From the NCBI GenBank assembly GCA_903911145.1, contig CAIWCD010000002.1:1-64000 (forward strand): a stretch of DNA of 64,000 nt. Reading direction: 5' to 3'. This DNA is from an uncultured delta proteobacterium (GTDB lineage Bacteria; Myxococcota; Myxococcia; Myxococcales; 40CM-4-68-19). Made by a program: the position numbers and the translations under genes. The notes under the pieces are model-generated. The model was not told the DNA's origin and did no database searches. It saw only the letters and a program-made list of their open reading frames with translations. Numbering within the stretch: position 1 is the first letter of the stretch; every line of letters starts with the position of its first letter. Positions 16,852 through 23,486 of this stretch are shown here, in pieces.

Positions 16852-17787
16852 CTAAGCGTGTCCGTGCTCTCCGAGAAACCGCTCCGCATCGATCGCCGCC
16901 ATGCAGCCCGTTCCGGCCGCGGTCACGGCCTGTCGATAGATCGGATCGGCCGCGTCGCCTGCCGCAAAGACGCCCGCGATGTTCGTGCGCGTCGAGCCCG
17001 GCGCCACCTTGATGTAGCCGACGTCGTCGAGCTCAATTTGCCCCTTGAACAGCTCGGTGTTCGGCTGGTGGCCGATCGCAATGAAGAGCCCCTTGGCCGC
17101 GACGACCTTCTCCGTGCCGTCCTTCAGATTCTTCGTGCGCACGCCCGACAGACCCGTCGCCTTCTCGCCAAGCACCTCGATGATCTCCTGGTCGAGCTCC
17201 CACGCGATCTTGGGGTTCGCCTGCGCGCGCGCGATCATCACCTTCGAGGCGCGGAACGTGTCGCGGCGATGAATCACGGTCACCTTGCTGCACATCTTCG
17301 AGAGGTAGTTCGCCTCCTCCATCGCGGTGTCGCCGCCGCCGACGACGAGCACTTCCTTGTTGCGGAAGAAGAAGCCGTCGCACGTCGCGCAGGCCGAGAC
17401 GCCGTGGCCCGAGAGCGCCTTCTCCGAGGGCAGGCCGAGCCACTTGGCCGTCGCGCCGGTGCAGATCACGACCGTCTCCGCGAGCATCGTGCGCCCATCG
17501 GACGCGACCGTGAACGGCCGCTTCGCGAAATCCACGCTCGTCACCACGTCGTCGATGATCTCGGTGCCGAACCGCTTCGCCTGCTCGCGGAAGAGCTCCA
17601 TCATCTCCGGCCCCATGATGCCCTTCGGGAAGCCCGGATAGTTCTCGACGTCATTGGTGATGGTCAGCTGCCCGCCCGGCTGCATCCCGGTGAAGAGCAC
17701 GGGCTTCAAATTCGCGCGCGCCGCGTAGATCGCAGCGGTGTATCCAGCAGGCCCAGAGCCGACGATGACGATCGCGTGCTTCTCCAT
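16852..17787 (-). CDS. trxB: Thioredoxin reductase
   Basis: 311 residues from the ATG at 17787; the track's upstream 200 residues are antisense to the cyclic-nucleotide protein and not coding. FAD-binding GSGPAG near residue 11, the redox-active CATC at 133-136 followed by DG, NADPH-binding GGGDTAMEE and the C-terminal FAAGD FAD motif are all visible. It reduces thioredoxin with NADPH in the cytoplasm. Length is typical. It is divergent from the cNMP-binding gene with a 99-bp intergenic region that must hold both promoters. Confidence 0.95.
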   Translation of the reverse strand: MEKHAIVIVGSGPAGYTAAIYAARANLKPVLFTGMQPGGQLTITNDVENYPGFPKGIMGPEMMELFREQAKRFGTEIIDDVVTSVDFAKRPFTVASDGRTMLAETVVICTGATAKWLGLPSEKALSGHGVSACATCDGFFFRNKEVLVVGGGDTAMEEANYLSKMCSKVTVIHRRDTFRASKVMIARAQANPKIAWELDQEIIEVLGEKATGLSGVRTKNLKDGTEKVVAAKGLFIAIGHQPNTELFKGQIELDDVGYIKVAPGSTRTNIAGVFAAGDAADPIYRQAVTAAGTGCMAAIDAERFLGEHGHA

Positions 17788-17886
17788 GTGCAAAACCCCT
17801 CGCGTTGAGTGCGCCCTTCTAGAGCAGATCCGGCGCAAATGCTCTTGCGTCAGATGCGCGCGACCTCTGTTAGGATTTGAGCACGC

Positions 17887-18348
17887 ATGGACCCGACCCA
17901 GCTCAAGCAGATCCCGCTCTTCGCGAACCTCACGCCCGCGCACCTCGCGAGCGTCGCGGCGATCGCGGCCACCAAGAGCTTCAAGGCCAACGAGAAGATC
18001 TTCGAGGAGGGCGAGGTCGGCGGCGAGATGTTCCTCATCGCGACGGGCAAGGTCCGCATCTCGAAGATGGTCCCGGGCGTCGGCGAAGAGGCGCTCGCGA
18101 TCCTCGAGCCGGGCAGCTACTTCGGCGAGATGGCGCTCATCGACGACACGCCGCGCTCGGCCGACGCGACCGCGCACCAGGCCTGCACGCTGCTCACGAT
18201 CCAGAAGTCGGCGCTCGAGACGCTGATGCTGGCGAACAAGGATCTCGCGTACGAGCTGCTCACGACGTTCGTGAAGACGCTCTCGGGGCGGCTGCGGGAG
18301 ACGAACGATAAGATCAAGGCGTTCTTCGCGTTGAGCGCACGGTACTAG
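17887..18348 (+). CDS. Cyclic-nucleotide-binding domain protein
   Basis: 153 residues, nearly all one CAP-type cyclic-nucleotide-binding domain. The phosphate-binding cassette FGEMALIDDTPRSADA contains the Gly-Glu and Arg needed for cAMP/cGMP binding, so ligand binding is likely retained. There is no helix-turn-helix DNA-binding domain; a C-terminal helix of ~30 residues (LSGRLRETNDKIKAFF) follows instead. It probably acts as a stand-alone sensor that regulates a partner. It is divergent from trxB. Its stop codon is three bases before a long inverted repeat. Confidence 0.85.
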   Translation: MDPTQLKQIPLFANLTPAHLASVAAIAATKSFKANEKIFEEGEVGGEMFLIATGKVRISKMVPGVGEEALAILEPGSYFGEMALIDDTPRSADATAHQACTLLTIQKSALETLMLANKDLAYELLTTFVKTLSGRLRETNDKIKAFFALSARY

Positions 18349-18351
18349 CGC

Positions 18352-18481
18352 GCCGCGGGGCGCCGGTGCTGCTGGCCGTGCTCGGACATGCATCCGCGGC
18401 TGACGCAGAGAGTGCTCGCTGCGGAGAGTCGTGCGGCCGCTGCTGAACTGCGCGCGGCCTGCAGCACCGGCGCCCCGCGGC
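18352..18481. repeat. Long inverted repeat: 21-bp perfect arms, extended to ~29 of 30 pairs, 70-nt structured interior
   Basis: Arms gccgcggggcgccggtgctgc (18352-18372) and its exact complement (18461-18481) flank 88 bases. Beyond one T-T mismatch, another eight pairs (with one G-U) extend the stem to 18381/18452. The 70-nt interior contains nested complementary segments (gcggc/gccgc, cgcag/ctgcg). It begins three bases after the stop codon of the cNMP-binding gene. It could be a transcript-end hairpin, a MITE/REP-like element or a structured RNA; no target-site duplication is evident. Confidence 0.75.
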
Positions 18482-18575
18482 TATGACCGGACGAAAAGAG
18501 ATCGACGCAAAGATCGCGCGACGACGATCAGACGTTCCACTTGATCGTTGCCGTCAGTCCTTAAGGAGTCATCAC

Positions 18576-18898
18576 ATGGCATTTTCGATCCGCTGCGCCG
18601 CGCTGCTCCTCGTCGCGTTCGTCCTGTCGGCTCCGCCTTCAAGGCGAAGCTCGCCGTCATCCAGTCTCTCAAGGGCAAGCCACCGGTTGGCGATTCCTTC
18701 GAGGCAGAGACCAGCCACGACGAGCCACCTGTACATGCCTGCCCACTGGTCCTGAAGGCTGGCAAGAGCTACCTGCTGTTTCTGCGCTACGAAGGCAGCG
18801 CGCTGGTGCTCGAGCGCTATCACTCCTGGGATGGCGAAGTGGGCGACGTCCGAACGGACGCGTATGTGCGCGAGATCGCCGCGATGCATCTGCAGTGA
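18576..18898 (+). pseudogene. Frameshifted small secreted protein (NTR/TIMP-like remnant)
   Basis: An ATG at 18576 with a perfect aaggag upstream starts a clear signal peptide (MAFSIRCAALLLVAFVLSA), but that frame turns into a Ser/Arg-rich run. The following ~85 residues of plausible protein (FKAKLAVIQSLKGKP ... KSYLLFLRYEG ... EIAAMHLQ) lie in another frame of the same strand, needing a -1 shift near 18635-18650. The C-terminal part resembles netrin-like/TIMP-type secreted domains, but the N-terminal Cys region such domains have is missing. It is therefore either a decayed gene or a sequencing indel. Confidence 0.5.
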
Positions 18899-18949
18899 AT
18901 TCCCGCGGCAGCGGTATCGAGCCGAGACTGCACGAATGACTCGTTCGGC

Positions 18950-18983
18950 GCGACCCTACATTTTGTACAAATTGTAGGGTCGC
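18950..18983. terminator. Near-perfect palindrome between convergent genes
   Basis: The sequence gcgaccctacattttg/caaattgtagggtcgc forms a stem with one mismatch and a 2-base loop. It lies between the end of the broken secreted gene (plus) and the end of the 203-residue gene (minus), so a bidirectional terminator is the simplest reading. The arms are followed by gcggcg rather than a U-tract, so a protein-binding site is not excluded. Confidence 0.55.
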
Positions 18984-19013
18984 GGCGGAGCATCTCTTTC
19001 GCGGGGCGAGCGA

Positions 19014-19625
19014 TCAGCGCGAAGGCGCGCCCAGCTTGGCGAACGCTTCGAGCGTCTTCTCGCCAACGCGCTGATCCCACGCACCGAGGGTCATCGCTGG
19101 CCTCTTGTCCTCGCGATACTTCGTGCTGGTCATCACAACGTCCGCCACCAGCGTCCGCGTCTGGCCGTCGGGAAGCTCGACATCGAATGCGAGCCGCGCG
19201 CCGTCGAGGCTGGGCCCGCGCAGCCCCGCGCAGGTGCTCCGATAGAAATCGAGCATCGCGCCCATGTCGCGATTGTCGAGGTCGAACAGCTGCCCCTCGA
19301 GCGCGACGCGGCGGAACGAGCGCATCCCCAGCGCCGCATCGAGCTGGGCGATCTGGTGGATGCGCCGCAGAGCGAGTTCGGTGAGCGCTTCGCTCGCTTC
19401 GGCTCCTTTCCAGAGTGCCGGATGGATGAAGACCCGGCAGCGCAATCCGATGCGCTGCGCCTGCTCGGACGCATCGCTGTACTCGACGACTTTCGACGAC
19501 AACGGCCTGGGCGTCTCCAGTTTCTGCCCGGTCGCAAGCACGTCTTTCAACGCCTCGGTGTAGCGCTGCCCGGTCTCGTCCTGGCGCGCGCGAACGCGCT
19601 TCTTCAGATCCTTCTTCTTGGTCAT
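19014..19625 (-). CDS. Hypothetical protein, 203 residues
   Basis: Starts MTKKKDLKKRVRARQDETGQ at 19625, with ggag a few bases upstream; the track's longer ORF is unsupported. The basic N-terminal ~30 residues (K/R-rich, RARQDETGQRYTEAL) form a motif I have seen at the start of otherwise unrelated bacterial hypothetical proteins and may be a nucleic-acid or partner-binding tail. The remainder looks like a compact soluble alpha/beta domain without membrane segments. Function unknown. The 224 bases upstream before the next terminator hold its promoter but show no clear elements. Confidence 0.6.
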   Translation of the reverse strand: MTKKKDLKKRVRARQDETGQRYTEALKDVLATGQKLETPRPLSSKVVEYSDASEQAQRIGLRCRVFIHPALWKGAEASEALTELALRRIHQIAQLDAALGMRSFRRVALEGQLFDLDNRDMGAMLDFYRSTCAGLRGPSLDGARLAFDVELPDGQTRTLVADVVMTSTKYREDKRPAMTLGAWDQRVGEKTLEAFAKLGAPSR

Positions 19626-19849
19626 GGCCTCACTCCGCAGATCGGCTCGCTTGTGGTCCCATGCACCGCGAGCCGCGACGAAGGTGGCTTGTGCGGCAAA
19701 AGCGACTTCTCGTGCCCGAGGAGAGGACTCCCCTTCGCCCTCGTGTTGAGCCGGGCATGGGCCGGCCTGGGGAGGGCTGCGCGTGAGCGACGCGTGAGGG
19801 AACGATACGAGGCGTTCGCGACGGACGTCAACGAGGCGTCGCGCGCAAC

Positions 19850-19883
19850 GAAAAGGCCCGCCTCGATCGCTCGAGACGGGCCT
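19850..19883 (-). terminator. Intrinsic terminator of the Ig-like repeat lipoprotein gene
   Basis: On the minus strand, aggcccgtctcga pairs with tcgaggcgggcct (one mismatch) around a 4-base loop and is followed by a T-run (ttttc). It is placed 37 bases after the stop codon at 19920, a textbook Rho-independent terminator for the minus-strand gene. Confidence 0.85.
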
Positions 19884-19919
19884 CTCCTTCATTCAGCGAA
19901 GCGGCGCTGTCGTTGTGGC

Positions 19920-22574
19920 TCAGGGCCCCAGGGTGCTGAACGAGCTCTGCCTCGTCGACTGCTCGAGTTGGCCCACCTGCACCGAGACCTGCAGCCAGTA
20001 CGTCGTGCCGCTCGCGAGGGCCGAGCCCTGGCCATCCGAGTTGTAGCCGAGGCTGGTGGTGCCGCTGGGGATGTCCTTGATGTACCACTGCGTGTTGCCG
20101 TTCGAGTCGTTGACCTGCAGTTGGTAGGTGTACGAGCTCGGGGCCGGGCTGGGAGCGGTCCAGCTGATGGTCGGGATCGCCGTGTTGATCACTTCGCCGT
20201 TGGCAGGTGAGACGCCGGTCACGAGCGCGACCGCCGCAGGCAGCGGGGCCGACAAGATGGTGCTCGTGCCATCAGCGAAGCCGACCTCGAAGTCGTAGGT
20301 CGTACCGGTGATCGGCGTCCCGGCGAGCCGCAGCTGCGTCTGCCACGTCGCCTGTCCGCTGCCTCCATTGCCTCCGTTGTTGAGGCTGAGGCCAACGTCG
20401 GTCGGGACCACGCCGTCGCCCGAGAGGAGCTCGACGGTATTGATCATCTTGGTTCCCTCGACGACGACGGCCCCGTAGTTGACGTTGGAGTTGAAGTTAC
20501 CGTTGCCGTCGTAGCTGCCGTAGTTGTTGACGGCCATCTCGAGCATCGCAACCGACTGGCCGCCGAGCGACAGATCAACGCCGGTGACGGCAGCGCCCGA
20601 GACAGTGAACTGGGGCCCGGTACTCGAGTTGAGGTCATTCGGAAGGTTCGGGTTGAGGTAGCCGAGGTCATCGGGATCATCGAACGCGACGAGCTGGTAG
20701 GTCCCGTCCGGAACTCCGGTGAGCGAGTAGGCCTGCGCGGTGGTGGTCTGCTCGGTGTGCGCGAACGCGACCGGACCGCCTCCGCCGCTGATCGCCACGA
20801 CGTAGAGCGAGCCCGTGTTGGCGAAGCTCGAATCGGTGATGGTGCCGGAAACGGTGTGGCCGGTCGTCGCTGCATTGATCGTGACCGGGCCGAGATCGGC
20901 CGAGAAGTCTCCATCCACGCCGTTGAGGACGCCGCGATAACGGAAGCAGTAGCCGGTGCCGTTGGTCAGCGCGTTGGCGCCACCGAACATTCCGATGTTC
21001 ATCAGCCACGAGGGAGAGGTGATGAAGACCGCGCCGTTCTCGCTCGCGCTCGAGCAGTCGGTCGCCTGCGCCGCGACCGGACGCGCCTCGATGACGTAGT
21101 GATCGACGATGATGCCGCTCTGGTTGGAGAGGCCATTCCAACCGACCAGAGCCGAGCTGTCCGCAGGCATGACGAAGTTCATCGGTTGGCTCGGCGTCGG
21201 AACCGCGGGCACGATCGGATCGACAAGCGTGACATTGAAGTTCCTGACGCTCCCGAGCGTCGAGTAGCTGCCGCCGTCCGTCCCGATCGGATCCACAGCG
21301 GCCAGGGGAATAACCGTCTCGCCGGTCGTCTCCATCCACGCAGTCAGCTCGAGCAGCGAGCCGTTGTTCGGGTAGGCGGTGACTCCGCGCAGCGTGTAGC
21401 TGCCGGTGCCGCCGTCGAGAGCGAGGCTGGTGCCGCCAACGATGCTGCCGCCGCCGCAGTTGCTGCACGTCTCCAGCAACGAGACGTAGACCCGTCCGGA
21501 CTTCGAGCCCGCGTACGTGATCGTTCCGGAGACGGAGATCGAGACGGTGATCTCGACGCCGGCGGTGGCCGTCCCATCCGCCACGCTCGTCGCAACGAGG
21601 TGATAGACGCCGCTGTGGTTGGGCGCGGTGAACAGGCCTGACGCGTCGACCGAGGCGCCCTCGCCGGTCTCAAGCACCGACCAGGTCACCGCGTGATTCG
21701 TGGCGCCCGTCACGGTCGCCGAGAACTGGTGCGTCGCGCCCGGATCCATCGCGTAGCTCGCCGGCGAGATGCTCACGACGACGGGTACCGTCACCGCCGC
21801 AGTCGCGAACCGCCGGGGATCGGCGGCGCTCGTCGCGACGACGTGAAAGAGTCCAGCGAGGGGAGGAGCGACGTACGCGCCCGACGAACTGACCGAACCG
21901 CCCGTGAGCTCGGTCACCGTCCAGACCACCGAGGCGTTCGTGGTGCCAACGACCGAGGCAGTGAACTGCTGCGTGCCGAGCGCCGGGAGCGCGACGGACG
22001 TGGGGTCGATGGTGATCGAGACGAGGTCGACGACCACCGCCACCGTCGCGCTCTGCGTAGGATCGGCCACGCTGGTCGCAACGACATGATACGTGCCGCC
22101 CGTCGCAGGCGCGGTGTAGACGCCCGCGCTGGTCACGCTTCCCCCACTGGTCTCTGTGACCGACCAGGTGACGGCGGTGTTGCTCGACCCGGTCACGGTC
22201 GCGGTGAACGACTGCGTTGCGCCAGTGATCAGCGTCGCGGTCGTCGGAGCGATCGTGACGGTGACATCGAGAGTCACTGTGACCACGGCGGTCGCGCTCT
22301 TCGTCGCATCGGCCACGCTGGTCGCGACGACATGGAATGTGCCCGCGGTTGAAGGCGCGGTGTAGCTGCCGGTGCCATCGATCGCACCGCCCGCAGCCTC
22401 GGTCACACTCCACACCACGGCTGTGTTCGTCGCTCCAGTCACGGTCGCCGCGAAGGCCTGGACCTGACCGGGGTGAAGAGCCGCCGTCGTCGGGTTGATG
22501 GCGACGGAGATGGTAGCGGGAGTGGTGCTGCACGCAACGCAGGCGAATGCTGCGGCGAGAAGAAGACGGCGCAT
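19920..22574 (-). CDS. Secreted Ig-like repeat surface protein (probable lipoprotein)
   Basis: 884 residues from the ATG at 22574, with caaggag upstream; the track's 228-residue extension is antisense to radC. A short signal sequence ends in FACVAC-S, an imperfect lipobox, so lipid anchoring is likely but not certain. Four tandem ~85-residue bacterial Ig-like repeats follow (about 22-370), each with VTIAPTTATLxxGxTQSF, TAVTWSVTE and GTYHVVATSVAD signatures. The next part includes carboxypeptidase-regulatory-like/beta-sandwich segments (VSGTITYAGSKSGRVYVSL; TVSGTITDSSFANTGS) and a C-terminal fibronectin-like segment (TISWTAPSPAPSSYTYQLQV). No enzyme motif is seen. It is probably an exported adhesin or scaffold. 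A good intrinsic terminator follows it. Confidence 0.8.
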   Translation of the reverse strand: MRRLLLAAAFACVACSTTPATISVAINPTTAALHPGQVQAFAATVTGATNTAVVWSVTEAAGGAIDGTGSYTAPSTAGTFHVVATSVADATKSATAVVTVTLDVTVTIAPTTATLITGATQSFTATVTGSSNTAVTWSVTETSGGSVTSAGVYTAPATGGTYHVVATSVADPTQSATVAVVVDLVSITIDPTSVALPALGTQQFTASVVGTTNASVVWTVTELTGGSVSSSGAYVAPPLAGLFHVVATSAADPRRFATAAVTVPVVVSISPASYAMDPGATHQFSATVTGATNHAVTWSVLETGEGASVDASGLFTAPNHSGVYHLVATSVADGTATAGVEITVSISVSGTITYAGSKSGRVYVSLLETCSNCGGGSIVGGTSLALDGGTGSYTLRGVTAYPNNGSLLELTAWMETTGETVIPLAAVDPIGTDGGSYSTLGSVRNFNVTLVDPIVPAVPTPSQPMNFVMPADSSALVGWNGLSNQSGIIVDHYVIEARPVAAQATDCSSASENGAVFITSPSWLMNIGMFGGANALTNGTGYCFRYRGVLNGVDGDFSADLGPVTINAATTGHTVSGTITDSSFANTGSLYVVAISGGGGPVAFAHTEQTTTAQAYSLTGVPDGTYQLVAFDDPDDLGYLNPNLPNDLNSSTGPQFTVSGAAVTGVDLSLGGQSVAMLEMAVNNYGSYDGNGNFNSNVNYGAVVVEGTKMINTVELLSGDGVVPTDVGLSLNNGGNGGSGQATWQTQLRLAGTPITGTTYDFEVGFADGTSTILSAPLPAAVALVTGVSPANGEVINTAIPTISWTAPSPAPSSYTYQLQVNDSNGNTQWYIKDIPSGTTSLGYNSDGQGSALASGTTYWLQVSVQVGQLEQSTRQSSFSTLGP

Positions 22575-22693
22575 CGAGACTGCTCCTTGTGAAGAGTGAA
22601 GCGACGGATCGGGGACCCGTTCAGCGAACGCACCGTAGAGCAAACCGCGCTGCAGAAGGGTGGAAGGCAACATCGAAATGAATCGGCGGGTAC

Positions 22694-22734
22694 GTCTCGC
22701 TTTGAGACCGATCGGTCCAAAACGAGTCGGTCTC
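22694..22734. promoter_or_regulatory. Overlapping palindromic sites in the lipoprotein/radC divergent region
   Basis: Within the 195-bp divergent region sits tttgagaccgatcggtccaaa, a palindrome (TTTGGACCGATCGGTCCAAA) with one extra base. A second perfect 8-bp pair, gagaccga/tcggtctc, spans 22704-22734, and a gtctc/gagac pair overlaps at 22694-22708. Clustered, interleaved half-sites of this kind suggest a dimeric repressor operator. The regulator is unknown and the pattern does not match an SOS box I recognise. Confidence 0.4.
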
Positions 22735-22769
22735 ATCGTCCGCGCCTCTGTTCCTCGAGCGGGGAGGCG

Positions 22770-23486
22770 ATGGCACGCGAGCTGCTCTGTGCTCTGCGCA
22801 TGCAAGGACGCGAACGGATCTTGTCGGAAGGCGCGGGCATGCTCTCCGAAGAGGAGCTGCTCTCGGTGCTCGTCGGCAGCGGCACGCGCGAGCATCCGGT
22901 CGGAGAGGTGGCCGCGCGCCTGATGCGCCGTGGTCTCGTCGGTTTGCGTCGCGCCGGCTACGCGTCGCTCGTTGAAACGCCGGGCGTGGGCGAGGCGCAG
23001 GCCTGCCGCGTGCTGGCCGCTCTCGAGTTGGGACGACGCGCTGTCTCGGTCGCGCCAGGCGAGCCGCGGCGTCTCTGGAATGCGGGCGAGGTCGCGCGGC
23101 GTCTCTTTCCGCGTCTCGCATTTCTCTCGCGCGAGGAGTTCTGGGTGCTTCTGCTCAATGCGCGTCTCGAGGAGATGCGTGCGGTGCGCATCAGCCTCGG
23201 TGGACTCACGCACTGCTCGGTGCTCCCGCGCGAGGCGCTCGCGCCCGCGCTCATTCACTCAGCTCCCGTCGTGATCTTCGCGCACAACCATCCCTCCGGA
23301 GATCCCGCGCCGTCAGGGGAAGACCAGCGCCTGCAGATGCTGCTCGACGAGTCGGCGCGGATGCTCGGAATTCGCGTGGCCGATCACGTCGTGCTCGCGG
23401 AGCGCGGCATGCACAGCCTGCGCGAGGGCCTCTTGCCACCGCCCGAACGCAACAACGACCACGAGGATGAAGATGACTGCTGGTGA
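22770..23486 (+). CDS. radC: RadC/JAB-domain protein
   Basis: 238 residues from the ATG at 22770, right behind ggggagg; the track's 58-residue extension is not supported. The N-terminal half has the helix-hairpin-helix-like segment (LVETPGVGEAQACRVLAALELG) of UPF0758/RadC. The C-terminal half is an MPN/JAB domain with metal-binding motif HNHPSGDPAPSGED and an upstream Glu. Despite the name, a direct repair role is disputed; a metal-dependent hydrolase activity is inferred. Its last 14-20 bases overlap the start of recQ, and ssb follows convergently, so this is a DNA-transaction cluster. The C-terminal tail is acidic (NNDHEDEDDCW). Confidence 0.9.
   Translation: MARELLCALRMQGRERILSEGAGMLSEEELLSVLVGSGTREHPVGEVAARLMRRGLVGLRRAGYASLVETPGVGEAQACRVLAALELGRRAVSVAPGEPRRLWNAGEVARRLFPRLAFLSREEFWVLLLNARLEEMRAVRISLGGLTHCSVLPREALAPALIHSAPVVIFAHNHPSGDPAPSGEDQRLQMLLDESARMLGIRVADHVVLAERGMHSLREGLLPPPERNNDHEDEDDCW

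Noticed and set aside
13921-17808. 1295-aa plus-strand ORF
   Set aside because: Antisense to the M1 peptidase and trxB, both with intact catalytic motifs; the translation is Arg/Glu/Ala-rich and featureless.
17821-17886. Sigma-70 type promoter (ttgcgt / taggat) before the cNMP-binding gene
   Set aside because: The spacing of the two elements is 20 bases, outside the usual range, so it was not listed as a feature.
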